DNA of 64,000 nt from a virus. Below, piece by piece: positions 20,963-30,450 of this stretch. Positions within the stretch are counted from its first letter, which is position 1. Every line of letters starts with the position of its first letter. The position numbers and the translations under genes are program-made. The stretch lies in IMG/VR virus record IMGVR_UViG_3300030503_000315, positions 151,316 to 215,315 of that record; one strand, 5' to 3'. Under the pieces are notes generated by a model. That model did not search any database, had not been told where the DNA came from, and saw nothing but the letters and a program-made list of their open reading frames with translations.

Positions 20963-23287
20963 ATGCTCGAGAGTCAGTTTTCCTTTAATCCTTCCTACAT
21001 TTCAGATGATAAGAATCCCTATAATCTGAAGCTCAAGAGGGACGTCAATTGGTCAACATCTAATCGGCGTCTTCTTGTCATCTTCCAAACCATTGATGGA
21101 CGAGACCTAAAGTCAGGGGAATTACTGACGGGCGATGTAGGAAAAACATTCCAACGCGTCTATAAGTATGCAAGAAAGATAGCCAACAACTACCTAGACA
21201 ATCAGACGCCTTTGTATTCTGTAGCTGTAGCGAATTTCGGCGCGTATCGTCATCTACACCTTAAGGGTAGCAGGCGTTCGGACGCAGAAGCGCAATTCGC
21301 CGAGCGTGTCCATGATCTCATAAAGAAGATCAAGCCAACGCACATCCTGGTCGCTGGCGACAACGCAATGATCGCACTATACCCTAAGATAAAGGATCCT
21401 CAATATAAGAAGGGTTGGGTCCACAAGATCAAGGTAGATGATGAAGTAGTGAAAGTAGTCTCTACCGTAGACTACTCCCGTCTTCTCGAGAAGCATGGAG
21501 TTTATGCAAATCTTCTTGGACTGTTTAGCCGCCATCTAGCGTTCTTGATGATGGGCCGCAATCCACATAATCTTTCGCAGATCAAGTTGGATGCGAGGTA
21601 CATCAAAACGATTGCAGAGTTCGATCAGTTGATGCACAAGTTCGATACGGCGACTGAGGTTGCAATCGATACGGAGACTCGCAATCTCTCTGTGCTACAC
21701 AACAAGATCTATACGATTCAGTTTGCAACAAATCACAACAAGGAAGTCGGATATGTCCTTGTTCTCGATCACCCTCAGGCGCATTGGGATTCGAAAGAAC
21801 GAAAGTATATCAAGTCGGAGTTGAGGAAACGATTCGGAGCGAAGACGGGACCAACTCTAATCACCTTCAATGGTTTCATGTTTGACCTGCACGTTATCCG
21901 GGTGGCTTTGAAGCTTCCCATCATCTGGCTAAAGGTGTGGGAGATCATGTTCGCAGAGCATTTGTTGGATGAGAACGTATCCTTGCAGAACGATATCTCA
22001 TCTACTGTGGATCAACGTTCAGGTAAGATGTCAAAGTATGGGGGCTTGAACCCCATCTTCTGCTCATATGGCAACTCGCATTATCTTGATGCAGTCTTTG
22101 GTAAGGAAGAGCGGGGATCTATCGGCGCTATCGATCCCTCGCGCAAGGATGCAGTAGAGTATATGGCAATGGATACGGTGTCTATCCTTAACATGCGGGA
22201 TCAGGAAATTGCCAGAGCAGAGCATATGGATATCGAAGGGAAGAACTACAAGCCTTTCTTTATTCGACATATGAAGCATCAGATGTCAGATGCAGCGCAT
22301 GCGATGTCACAAATGCGTCAGGATGGATCCTTCATAGATATCAAATATCTGAGCTATCTGTTGTCGAAGCAATCTCCATTGCGTCAGGAACTAAAACGCG
22401 TTGAGAAGCAGATGTTTGAGTGGAAAGAAGTGCAGCAAGCCAATAAAGAACTTCTAGGAACAACGGGGTTCAAGGCAGGGTCACTATTCTCCAGAGCTAT
22501 TGGGACGGCAACGAATTGGATCTTCAAGCTGAGTAAGCCAGACCATAAGAAGAAGTTGTTTATAGATATCATGGAACTTGAACCCGTCAACAAGACGGCG
22601 ACAGGTGAAGATGCAATTGACAAAGACTTCATCGCCCACTACAAGGACACGAACAAAATTGTCGCTCTGTACGGGGATCACCAGGGTTTATCAAAACTTA
22701 TCTCGACCTATGTTAAGGGATGGCGTAGGATACTAACAAACAATGTCGATGCTATCACTGATCTCTGTTTACGTGCAGCGTATTTCATAGTTGATACAGG
22801 TCGACTGGGATCCAATAAGCCGAACCTTCAACAGATTCCATCGCGTGGAAAGTCAGCCAAGTCTATAAAACGTTCATTCGTAGCTGAGCCCGGTCGCATT
22901 CCAATCCAGTTCGACTATTCAGCACACGAAGTGCGAATGTGGTCTGTTGCATCAAACGATTTGAATCTTGCAGCGGTGTTCAAGATAGGCCAGAAGCTAA
23001 GGAAGATGTATGTTAAAAATCCTACAGACGAACTCAAGGCGCGTATCAAAACGGAAGGAGACGTACACATTCTTAACGTTAAACGAATCTTCGGTAAGAT
23101 CGTTGACAAGGCGCACCCGCTCCGATACGCGATCAAGGCGGTTATCTTTGGCCTTATCTACGGAAAAAGTGCGAAGTCGCTAGGTGAAGATACAAAGCAG
23201 GCAGAGATCGAAGAAGTTAGAGAGAAGCTCTCGGAACTATACAACGAGAAGCTAGATCTTCAGGCAGCTCTAAAGAAGGCAGCATGA
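20963..23287 (+). CDS. polA: Family A DNA polymerase, N-terminal polypeptide
   Basis: 774 residues. The first 200 resemble a uracil-glycosylase-fold domain (HILVAGDNAMIALYPK), as in some other phage family A polymerases. The 3'-5' exonuclease follows: VAIDTETRNL (about residue 235), TFNGFMFDLHV and YMAMDTVS give the DEDD site. Polymerase motif A is QFDYSAHEVRMWS (about residue 648) and motif B RYAIKAVIFGLIYGKS (about residue 715). The protein stops soon after motif B in a charged helical segment. Motif C lies in the next gene, so the enzyme is made as two chains that must assemble. Confidence 0.9.
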   Translation: MLESQFSFNPSYISDDKNPYNLKLKRDVNWSTSNRRLLVIFQTIDGRDLKSGELLTGDVGKTFQRVYKYARKIANNYLDNQTPLYSVAVANFGAYRHLHLKGSRRSDAEAQFAERVHDLIKKIKPTHILVAGDNAMIALYPKIKDPQYKKGWVHKIKVDDEVVKVVSTVDYSRLLEKHGVYANLLGLFSRHLAFLMMGRNPHNLSQIKLDARYIKTIAEFDQLMHKFDTATEVAIDTETRNLSVLHNKIYTIQFATNHNKEVGYVLVLDHPQAHWDSKERKYIKSELRKRFGAKTGPTLITFNGFMFDLHVIRVALKLPIIWLKVWEIMFAEHLLDENVSLQNDISSTVDQRSGKMSKYGGLNPIFCSYGNSHYLDAVFGKEERGSIGAIDPSRKDAVEYMAMDTVSILNMRDQEIARAEHMDIEGKNYKPFFIRHMKHQMSDAAHAMSQMRQDGSFIDIKYLSYLLSKQSPLRQELKRVEKQMFEWKEVQQANKELLGTTGFKAGSLFSRAIGTATNWIFKLSKPDHKKKLFIDIMELEPVNKTATGEDAIDKDFIAHYKDTNKIVALYGDHQGLSKLISTYVKGWRRILTNNVDAITDLCLRAAYFIVDTGRLGSNKPNLQQIPSRGKSAKSIKRSFVAEPGRIPIQFDYSAHEVRMWSVASNDLNLAAVFKIGQKLRKMYVKNPTDELKARIKTEGDVHILNVKRIFGKIVDKAHPLRYAIKAVIFGLIYGKSAKSLGEDTKQAEIEEVREKLSELYNEKLDLQAALKKAA

Positions 23288-23288
23288 T

Positions 23289-24206
23289 ATGGCTGAAGTA
23301 AAAGAACGCGAATTACCGAAAACGAGAATAGACATAAAGAAGAGGATCGCACATATCGATGCAGAGATGCATAAACTGGACTCAAGGCTGAACGTATTGT
23401 ATGGAGAGAACAGATCTGACTATGCTCAAGGCATAATGGACAAAATCTTCAAAGAGTTTGGCAAGGGAAAAAGTTGGCTGGATAGGATGCGTTCGAATGT
23501 AGCTGAGCATCTTCATTCCTACTCACCGAATGGTCGCGTTCGACATCTCTATGGTTATCTCTATACAGACAGAGAGTGTCAAGGTACGCAGGAACGTCGA
23601 GGCATCAATGCACCTATTCAGGGTTTTGCATCTGAGGTAGGCGTTAAGGCTGACAGGTTGATTGTCGAGTCTTACTATCGTGAGCTTCCAAAGTTGAAGA
23701 AGATGTTGGGTATCGTAGAATCTACGTGGGCCAAGTTTCGATTGAAATGTAGTCGCGCAGTTCACGATGCACTGTACAAACAAATCCCGTATGAATTTGT
23801 TATCCCATTCATCCACATTCTTCAGTATCAGGCAACGTACGGTGTCGCTCGAGCGTACGAGAAAGCGTTTGGAATTAGATTTACAGTGGAACCTGAAATA
23901 GAAATAGGTATTGGTGCATCTTCTGACAATGAATCAGATTGGGATTGGTCGATGTCAGATCTTGTTCGCATCATTGTCAAGACAGTAGAGGATATCGACA
24001 AGGTTGGTCAGTTGGTAGGTACTAAGAAGGAAGTGTTGGATAAGATCTTCGAGCCTTGGAGGAACAAGGAAGTACGGGACTACCTTCAAGCAAAATACCC
24101 AATTCTGGGAGTCAAGGATCTGGACGATCAGATTGAGATTGCGCTCAAGGTTCTGAAAAAGATGCAAATTGAAATGAAGAAGAAAGATGCAACCGATTCC
24201 AATTGA
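23289..24206 (+). CDS. Family A DNA polymerase, C-terminal polypeptide
   Basis: 305 residues starting one base after the first subunit stops. The first 45 residues are a charged helix (LPKTRIDIKKRIAHIDAEMH) that could pair with the end of the other chain. Then come YAQGIMDKIFKEFGKGKSW, the palm/fingers block RRGINAPIQGFASEVGVKADR and motif C SRAVHDALYKQ (about residue 158). The order of motifs continues exactly from the first gene. No intron or endonuclease lies between them, so this is a true split gene. Residues 210-305 are an extension of unknown role. Confidence 0.88.
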   Translation: MAEVKERELPKTRIDIKKRIAHIDAEMHKLDSRLNVLYGENRSDYAQGIMDKIFKEFGKGKSWLDRMRSNVAEHLHSYSPNGRVRHLYGYLYTDRECQGTQERRGINAPIQGFASEVGVKADRLIVESYYRELPKLKKMLGIVESTWAKFRLKCSRAVHDALYKQIPYEFVIPFIHILQYQATYGVARAYEKAFGIRFTVEPEIEIGIGASSDNESDWDWSMSDLVRIIVKTVEDIDKVGQLVGTKKEVLDKIFEPWRNKEVRDYLQAKYPILGVKDLDDQIEIALKVLKKMQIEMKKKDATDSN

Positions 24207-24663
24207 TCTGGTTATCGACCCAGACGAAGATGAGGACGATGAGTACGAGGAACCTCAGCAGATAGAAAGTGGAGAAAATGTTGTCTCCAAGAGGTTCGAC
24301 ATAAATAAAATCGGTCCACTTGATTACCTGCTATTAGACTTGCAGGCCGAAGGTGGTCCACTGGTGCATTGGCTATACCTGGTTGCTATCGAGAACAAAT
24401 GGTGCAATTGGCAAGTCATTTTGTCTGCATTTGATCCTTCATTGCAGACAGGTAGCATACCGATGCTTGGTCGAGAGATATGGAGTACATTCCTCTACTC
24501 CGACATGGAAGGGTTGGTTCGTCTTTGTCCACGTATAATTTCATTGCTCGAATCACTCGACGTGAATTATCCGGTCGAGTTGACATATACGTTCGGCGGA
24601 CAAGCCAACCCTCCACCTTTTCAGGCAAGCAAAAAGAAACAGGTGGAGGCTACAAACCCCTAG
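24187..24663 (+). CDS. Hypothetical protein, 158 aa
   Basis: Overlaps the polymerase gene by 20 bases. A very acidic opening (IDPDEDEDDEYEEPQQ) precedes a helical, Trp/Leu-rich domain. The 3' third overlaps an open frame of the next gene that is probably not translated. Position suggests a replication accessory factor; no family recognised. Confidence 0.65.
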   Translation: MQPIPIDLVIDPDEDEDDEYEEPQQIESGENVVSKRFDINKIGPLDYLLLDLQAEGGPLVHWLYLVAIENKWCNWQVILSAFDPSLQTGSIPMLGREIWSTFLYSDMEGLVRLCPRIISLLESLDVNYPVELTYTFGGQANPPPFQASKKKQVEATNP

Positions 24664-24671
24664 AGGTTACA

Positions 24672-25406
24672 GTGTCTCACATCTACGGCTCCTTGTGCAT
24701 CTCAGCAACAACGCCTCAGCAACAATTCCCACAGTTCAATGATATTGGTACGCGCTATAACGGTTCCCATACGCCTCATCGCTTTAGAGGTCAGTATCAT
24801 ATAGCTCGAGAAGGTGAGGATCATGTGGTCAGCACAACACATATCCCTCAGCGCTCAAAGTCTTTTCTTATCACTACATCGTCTGTTACCGACTTTGCTG
24901 AAAAGGCAAACCAGAAAATGATCGAATGGCTACCAGTCATGGAATCTGAGTACGAAGATGCACGTCAGCTGTACAAGTTTAACGAGATACAGAAGCGCCT
25001 GAAGGATTTGCCCGGCGCTCAACCCTTTACAGCCACAATCGTAAATACAGGTGAGCACGGACACTTTGGAATTCTCTCACAGTGGAAGGACGTCTATACG
25101 TACGGAGTTTACGACACACAAAACTTCGGCGTTCGATTTGTCTGGACCACGGATGAATGGTTCATGAATGATGTCAAGGCTGTTGACTTTACGCGGTATG
25201 TGTTTTATCGGTTCCCTACATTGCAGGATCGTCCCTTGTTTATCTATAGTCAAGCCGTGTGTTCTAAATGGTTTGGCTGGATGAAGATCTTCAAGGGGCA
25301 GCCCGATTGCATTCTTCGGGCATTTTGTAGTCTGGAGAATTATCTTTTCAAAGAAGCTGAGTTGAGGAATCTTCAGGTTAGCCATGCCAATCGACCCGCT
25401 TACTAA
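24672..25406 (+). CDS. Hypothetical protein, 244 aa
   Basis: GTG 24672 is chosen because it follows the previous stop and AGAGG; the frame extends upstream through the previous gene, which is unlikely to be used. The middle is a helical segment (FAEKANQKMIEWLPVMESEY), the second half beta-rich with many aromatic residues (WKDVYTYGVYDTQNFGVRF). It overlaps the primase start. No family recognised. Confidence 0.6.
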   Translation: MSHIYGSLCISATTPQQQFPQFNDIGTRYNGSHTPHRFRGQYHIAREGEDHVVSTTHIPQRSKSFLITTSSVTDFAEKANQKMIEWLPVMESEYEDARQLYKFNEIQKRLKDLPGAQPFTATIVNTGEHGHFGILSQWKDVYTYGVYDTQNFGVRFVWTTDEWFMNDVKAVDFTRYVFYRFPTLQDRPLFIYSQAVCSKWFGWMKIFKGQPDCILRAFCSLENYLFKEAELRNLQVSHANRPAY

Positions 25407-26421
25407 CGCATCGAATTTGGATTTTGTACTTGGTCAGTTATCGCAGTACGCAGGTAAGAAGATAGAGAGCAACGGTCGGGTCATGGTGATCTGCCCATTC
25501 CATTCAGAAAACACACCGTCGGGTGCGATCAACACCGGACCACAATATGCACCTGGGTACTTTACATGCTTTGCATGTGGACACAAAGCATCTTGGAATG
25601 AAGTAGCACCAAAGCTTAGCCTTTTACCTTATGGTAAAATCAAACCTTCCGAACAGAGCTCCATGGATTTGTTGATGGAGAGAATGGAAGATGACATGAT
25701 GGCAGAGCAGCGTTATAAACCTTTCCAAGGTAAACGCTGGGCAGTACCCAAGAATAAGAAGTGGCGTCAAATACCGACCAACCTTATGATCGAACTCGAC
25801 GCCCAAATGTGTCGGAGGAAATTCGATAATGGTTGGGATACTGAGAAGATGTTGTACCTACCTGTCATGGTCAACGGTGAGCAGGAAGGATATTTCCTCG
25901 CGCGGTTGAGGAAGAGTGATGATCCCAATGTACCATCATACCTTTTGGCAAAGAAGACGACAAGTCGTGGATGGTCGAGGACGCACGGGCTATGGCCTTT
26001 CGATCATAGTATTAAGATGATGCGGGAACTAGAGGTGTCATCGATCGTCCTTGTGGAAGGTCAGAGAGATGCCCTTCGATTGATAATGAATGGAATCCCT
26101 GCAATGTGTATCTTCGGAACACAAAGCTGGTCAGACTCCAAAGCGCAATTGTTAGAGACTGCTGGGGTCGAACAAATCATTCTATTCTTCGATGGTGATG
26201 GTGCGGGCATCGGAGCTACAAAGAAGATAAGACCACAGCTGACAAAGTGGTTTGACACACGGGTTTATAAATTGTGGAAGGCTAAAGGCTCGCCTTACCT
26301 CAAGTTTGCGCATCTACCAGAACCCACCAAGGCTGCCAAGAAAGCTGGCGTGCAATTGTGGGACCCTTTCAACTGTCCTCTGCACATTATTGATGGAATT
26401 CAACAAGAGTATTTCCTCTAG
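25384..26421 (+). CDS. DnaG-type DNA primase
   Basis: 345 residues. The zinc-binding domain reads CPFHSENTPSGA...FTCFACGHKASW (residues 37-70), the CHC2 zinc ribbon of DnaG. The catalytic Toprim domain shows SIVLVEGQRDALRLIMNG (Glu) and ILFFDGDGAGIGA (DxD). No helicase domain is fused, unlike T7 gp4. It should make RNA primers for lagging-strand synthesis and sits in the replication block behind the polymerase. Confidence 0.92.
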   Translation: MPIDPLTNASNLDFVLGQLSQYAGKKIESNGRVMVICPFHSENTPSGAINTGPQYAPGYFTCFACGHKASWNEVAPKLSLLPYGKIKPSEQSSMDLLMERMEDDMMAEQRYKPFQGKRWAVPKNKKWRQIPTNLMIELDAQMCRRKFDNGWDTEKMLYLPVMVNGEQEGYFLARLRKSDDPNVPSYLLAKKTTSRGWSRTHGLWPFDHSIKMMRELEVSSIVLVEGQRDALRLIMNGIPAMCIFGTQSWSDSKAQLLETAGVEQIILFFDGDGAGIGATKKIRPQLTKWFDTRVYKLWKAKGSPYLKFAHLPEPTKAAKKAGVQLWDPFNCPLHIIDGIQQEYFL

Positions 26422-26430
26422 GAGTTTAGA

Positions 26431-26850
26431 ATGCCCACTGCCTTACTAGGTATAATCTTAAAGTACGTCGTTCCTGTACTTGGAGTCGTAGCGATTCTTT
26501 TTGGTGCGTATGAGTATGGACGCACTGCAGGGTATAATGCAGGCCATCTTGCTGCATGGAATACTCAGCAAGAGACGATCAACAAGATGGTCACTGCGGA
26601 AAACGCACAAGCCGATGCGAACAACAAACAGATAGCCTCGATTGAGCAAGATTCATTTAACGACGCTTTCGCTGCAAAGGCCGCCCAAGCTAAACTTGAT
26701 GCCACGCGCACCGATATTGTTCAATCTTATACGAAAGCCAATCCGCAGACCTCACAAACCTGTGGATTCGATATCCCGATGGTTCAGGCAATCAATGCAA
26801 TCATTCAAGCCGACCCGTCTAATGCTCAACCTTCAGGAGACACCAAATGA
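26431..26850 (+). CDS. Inner-membrane spanin (Rz-like)
   Basis: 139 residues with one N-terminal transmembrane helix (residues 8-27) and a long periplasmic helix (NTQQETINKMVTAENAQADANN...), the layout of i-spanins. A single Cys near the end (TSQTCGFDIP) could form the inter-subunit disulfide. The overlapping lipoprotein gene downstream makes the call strong. It should span the periplasm with its partner and fuse inner and outer membranes in the last step of lysis. Confidence 0.85.
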   Translation: MPTALLGIILKYVVPVLGVVAILFGAYEYGRTAGYNAGHLAAWNTQQETINKMVTAENAQADANNKQIASIEQDSFNDAFAAKAAQAKLDATRTDIVQSYTKANPQTSQTCGFDIPMVQAINAIIQADPSNAQPSGDTK

Positions 26851-27194
26851 AGATGAGACCTATAAATGTTCTTTGCATTCTTGTTGTTGCATTTGCAATA
26901 TGCGCTTGTGCGACTAAGCCTGTTGTACCAGTCGCACCGCAGCCGACGGTCGAGACGAAACAAACGGTAGACATTGATCCATCCCTGATTCAAGATTGTC
27001 CAAGTCTTAATTCCCTAGACGTACGTAATTACTCTAAGGCGGAGACCCTGCAGGTTATGAATGAGTGGGCTAATCAGTACTCTGTATGTAAGCGTAATCA
27101 TCATAGCCTTTCGGGAATAGTAATTAAAGCCTTTAACATAGATCCCGCATCAGCTCCCGTGGCTGCCTCAACACCGACAACGAATAGTAAATAA
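26847..27194 (+). CDS. Outer-membrane spanin lipoprotein (Rz1-like)
   Basis: 115 residues. A signal peptide ends in a lipobox (VVAFAIC followed by AC, lipidated Cys at about residue 20), then a Pro/Val/Thr-rich stretch and a short domain with two further Cys. ATGA overlap with the i-spanin. It is longer than lambda Rz1 but of the same plan. Anchored in the outer membrane, it indicates a Gram-negative host. No endolysin or holin is recognised beside it. Confidence 0.82.
   Translation: MKMRPINVLCILVVAFAICACATKPVVPVAPQPTVETKQTVDIDPSLIQDCPSLNSLDVRNYSKAETLQVMNEWANQYSVCKRNHHSLSGIVIKAFNIDPASAPVAASTPTTNSK
27186..27193 (+). promoter_or_regulatory. AGTAAATA motif
   Basis: Overlaps the last codons of the o-spanin (NSK stop), 52 bases before the next gene; same context as at 14224. 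Confidence 0.4.
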
Positions 27195-27244
27195 TACGCA
27201 CGGTTGCGCAAACCTGTTAATAAAACACTTCCTAGGAAATGAAG

Positions 27245-28435
27245 ATGAACAACGAAGCTTTTGAACTCTTGACCCCGGCTTCTGTGTGGATCAAAGAGGA
27301 TGGTAAGCAGGCTAAAGTCCTGTTTGTAACCAACACGACACTGCCGGAACGCCATCAACAAAAACATCCGGTGCAAGTGGTGTATCTGAATGAAGAAGCG
27401 AATATCTATAGCCGCACTTTGGATTCGTTCTTCAAGATTTATCAGTTCTTTAACATCGATCCTGAACTCGAAGAGCGTCTCGTTAATCTAGTCACCTTCT
27501 CGGAAGATGATTACGATAATGAAGACGAAGATCAAGAGAACTTGCAGAAGGAAGAAAGTACTGAAGATGATGAGAGCGATGGTCCTCTGCTTCTGCCTCT
27601 AGGTTCTGTAGAAGAAACTGCGGCACAGATTACCGCCGCGGCTCTTAAGATCACGGAAGAAGATACTACCAAGCTGACCAAGCCGTTGGCGGATTACCTG
27701 GCTGAAGAGATTAGCGATGAAACACAATATCCGTATGAAGATGAAGTAGATGATCCGGATGATGAGGTACCCGCGGTTACCTTCATCATGTCGCAAGGTT
27801 CAGAAGCTGCCGTACCTCTGAAAACTCTTCAGGACAATCTGGTATCGTATGTTCAAGAGCCTAACAAACAGTTGAACCTAACGCACCATAAGCTGACTTT
27901 CCTGTTGGGTGGCGGTCTGAATATTCCTGCATTGAAGGATTCGTTTATCCCCGACGACATTAGGTCAATTGTTGACGCGTTCCTCATCAAGAATGATTAC
28001 CACGAAGAGCTCGTAGCTTGGACGGATTACATCGGTACTTTCCCTGAGATCGTCTATGGTCGAGCATTTGCATCGGTGATCGTTGCTACGGAAAATTCCC
28101 CGTTGATTAGTGAGGAAGAAGCTCAGGCTCACATCCACGGCACCGCGGTAGAAGCTGTGGAAGATACTGAATTCGAAGAAGTTGACTATGCATCCTTGGT
28201 AGAGACTATGGAACAGGCTCAGGAAGGATTCTCTGATTTGCCGGATATGCCCGCTGAGTTGTTCATCCCGCAATTGAGTACCCAGGAAGTTGTTGCCCAA
28301 CAGATAGAAGAGTTGAATCGACAACAGGCTGGTCCGTTGAACCTCATTGGGAATGAACTTAATTCTGGATTTAGCGTTGTTATGATAGACGGCGTTCCTC
28401 ATGTAATCCAGAACGAGACTCCACAAGCACAGTAA
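27245..28435 (+). CDS. Hypothetical acidic protein, 396 aa
   Basis: AGGA lies 7 bases before ATG 27245, preferred over ATG 27239. Residues 1-75 look folded, residues 80-190 are extremely acidic (EDDYDNEDEDQENLQKEEST) and the rest is mixed. Long acidic proteins in phages can be scaffolds or DNA mimics, but nothing specific is visible. Confidence 0.65.
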   Translation: MNNEAFELLTPASVWIKEDGKQAKVLFVTNTTLPERHQQKHPVQVVYLNEEANIYSRTLDSFFKIYQFFNIDPELEERLVNLVTFSEDDYDNEDEDQENLQKEESTEDDESDGPLLLPLGSVEETAAQITAAALKITEEDTTKLTKPLADYLAEEISDETQYPYEDEVDDPDDEVPAVTFIMSQGSEAAVPLKTLQDNLVSYVQEPNKQLNLTHHKLTFLLGGGLNIPALKDSFIPDDIRSIVDAFLIKNDYHEELVAWTDYIGTFPEIVYGRAFASVIVATENSPLISEEEAQAHIHGTAVEAVEDTEFEEVDYASLVETMEQAQEGFSDLPDMPAELFIPQLSTQEVVAQQIEELNRQQAGPLNLIGNELNSGFSVVMIDGVPHVIQNETPQAQ

Positions 28436-28514
28436 GGATCACAACAAATAAAAGGAGCCTACAGGAGCGAATCCCGTGGGCTCTATCCATATTGGTGGTA
28501 GAAGGAGTCTGGTA

Positions 28515-29543
28515 ATGCAGAGTGTATCTCGTGGTGATTACGTCGTGGCACACGACGGATCAGGAAACAAAAAGAAGTCATTTCTTTTCAAGGTAGAGTC
28601 GATTAGCAAAGGTATAGCGGAGGGGACGATAGAGAAGGATTCACATATCAAGTCGCGGAGATTCACAATAGAGGCACCAGTCAAGAATGTGATAGTCAAC
28701 CTGGGTGCGGATCCTTATCCGGGAAAAGCATATGGACATGACCTATCCACAATCTATCGTGGACGGAAGACTCATGATTTCTTTGGCCCAACCTATTGGA
28801 TGTACTCTCCTAGCAACGAGATTAAAACCGAGTTGTTCAAAGCGATGGATAGGGCGGCGAAGGTATTGAAGACCCATCAGCTAGAGTTCGTCGTGAATCC
28901 CAATACATGCATCTGGGAAATCCAACCGAACAACGGTGAGCTTTATGCGGGAATGTATAAGCGCATGAAGAACCCGGAGAAGAGCCCGCATCGTTTGCAG
29001 ATTCGCCCGGAGGTCCTTCCCTCAACCGAGTTCCCCTATGTTATCTACCATGAGCTTGGGCATCATCTTCACTATGAACATGTCACTGGTAAGAAATTGA
29101 ATGCGCAATGGATTGAATTGTTCAACACTACCATTGCAGTCACTTCGATAAAGAAAGAGAAAAGTCAGGAACTTCTTGATGCCCTTCTAGCGCAGCAGGA
29201 CGATCTACCGTCTACCTTCAAGTCCAATTTGAGCGAAGAGGATACGTTGGTCTATAAGACTATCCTGAAGACTATAACAACGCAACACTCAGTGACCGTC
29301 AAGGAATTGGATATCCTGTTCGAAGCAGACTACAAGGATGAGATCAAAGGCGTGTGGCCAGTTCGTGGATTCTCTAAGAAGGATCTTGCACCTGTTGTTT
29401 CGGACTACGCCTGCAAGAACTATAGAGAGTTATTCGCTGAATCCTTCGCGTTCCGTATGTCAGGAAAGAAGCTGCCAAAGGCAGTAGATGCTCTTCTAGA
29501 TAAATCCATTAGCTATGCCAAAGCAAATAGGGAGAGGAATTGA
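28515..29543 (+). CDS. Zincin-type metalloprotease domain protein
   Basis: 342 residues from ATG 28515 (GGAG 7 bases upstream); GTG 28476 also has GGAG and is an alternative. YHELGHHLHYEH at about residue 180 is an HExxH zinc site with additional His residues, and ELFAESFAFR near the C-terminus supplies the downstream Glu typical of these folds. The first 100 residues are a separate beta-rich part. It may cut a virion or host protein; no signal peptide is seen, so it acts in the cytoplasm or inside particles. Confidence 0.75.
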   Translation: MQSVSRGDYVVAHDGSGNKKKSFLFKVESISKGIAEGTIEKDSHIKSRRFTIEAPVKNVIVNLGADPYPGKAYGHDLSTIYRGRKTHDFFGPTYWMYSPSNEIKTELFKAMDRAAKVLKTHQLEFVVNPNTCIWEIQPNNGELYAGMYKRMKNPEKSPHRLQIRPEVLPSTEFPYVIYHELGHHLHYEHVTGKKLNAQWIELFNTTIAVTSIKKEKSQELLDALLAQQDDLPSTFKSNLSEEDTLVYKTILKTITTQHSVTVKELDILFEADYKDEIKGVWPVRGFSKKDLAPVVSDYACKNYRELFAESFAFRMSGKKLPKAVDALLDKSISYAKANRERN

Positions 29544-29740
29544 TGACTAAACAAGGTGCACCCAATATCTTTACCGCTGAAGATCTACGCGAATGGAATA
29601 CTTCTCGGAAGAATGCAAATAACAGGTGGGTCCAAGCACGTCCACTAGGGTGGCAGGGTTGGAAACTTTGGTATCGCCTGAAGTTAGCGTGGGGTGTATT
29701 CACTGCTAAATACGATGTAGTCAAATGGGATGAATCATGA
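29543..29740 (+). CDS. Hypothetical protein, 65 aa
   Basis: TGATG overlap with the protease gene; ATGA overlap with the next. Basic and Trp-rich (WVQARPLGWQGWKLWYRLKLAW), possibly membrane-associated or nucleic-acid binding. No family recognised. Confidence 0.55.
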   Translation: MTKQGAPNIFTAEDLREWNTSRKNANNRWVQARPLGWQGWKLWYRLKLAWGVFTAKYDVVKWDES

Positions 29741-29973
29741 GAGCCAATGTCAAAGTATCAAGCAATAAAGATAACGTTATCAAAGAATTAGATTTCGATG
29801 CAATCATCGAGAATTTCAGGAAGGCTCACATTCCAATCCCACTAAAGCTGTATATGGCAGCCGGTGGCATAGATTTTCAATACCTTGAACATTCTCTTCT
29901 GCAGGAAAAGAATATTAAGGACGTAGCAACGAAAGAAGACCTTTCCTTCTTCGCAACACAGTACAACGGATAA
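29737..29973 (+). CDS. Small protein, MRxxVKV family, 78 aa
   Basis: Begins MRANVKVSSNKDN, the same opening strand as the products starting at 29977, 33512 and 52698. The remainder (IPIPLKLYMAAGGIDFQYLE) is unlike the others. It could be part of a small fast-evolving family. Confidence 0.6.
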   Translation: MRANVKVSSNKDNVIKELDFDAIIENFRKAHIPIPLKLYMAAGGIDFQYLEHSLLQEKNIKDVATKEDLSFFATQYNG

Positions 29974-29976
29974 ACC

Positions 29977-30237
29977 ATGCGCCCCACAGTTAGAGTAACA
30001 AGTCACGGTCACCCAAAGAATCAGATTGCTACTACCTCCTTTGTCCACACTGCACTTCGAGGTGAAACAAGGTATTTTGCACATATAGATGAGCTAGCAT
30101 TCTTCCCTACAGCGGAGTCGAAAAGTTTTTGGAAAATGGCTGATCTAGATCTCACAGCACGGAAACTTAGATTGCTCGGGATAAGTCCTTGTTTTCTTTC
30201 CAATGAACCCGAAACCGAAGCACCGCATTACTGGTGA
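29977..30237 (+). CDS. Small protein, MRxxVKV family, 86 aa
   Basis: Begins MRPTVRVTSHGHP, then a mixed domain with an FFPTAESKSFWKMADLDL segment. Three bases after the preceding stop, so coupled. No known family. Confidence 0.6.
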   Translation: MRPTVRVTSHGHPKNQIATTSFVHTALRGETRYFAHIDELAFFPTAESKSFWKMADLDLTARKLRLLGISPCFLSNEPETEAPHYW

Positions 30238-30240
30238 AAA

Positions 30241-30450
30241 ATGAGTAAAGAGATTCGACGCGCATTGAAAGTTAAGTTGGTTGGTACGTCGACCACCCTA
30301 GAGCTGACCAAGTTTGCCACACCCGCGGTTGAAAAGCAGTTCATTCACTTTGACGAATTGCCAGATGGAACGTGGCGACTCCTCTTCAACTTGGAGGGGC
30401 ATGACGTCCAGGACATTGAATCTTTTGAGTTCCTTAGAGATGACGATTGA
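30241..30450 (+). CDS. Hypothetical protein, 69 aa
   Basis: Follows the preceding gene after three bases and overlaps the HAD-type gene by 11. All-beta in appearance (LKVKLVGTSTTLELTKFA). No family recognised. Confidence 0.55.
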   Translation: MSKEIRRALKVKLVGTSTTLELTKFATPAVEKQFIHFDELPDGTWRLLFNLEGHDVQDIESFEFLRDDD

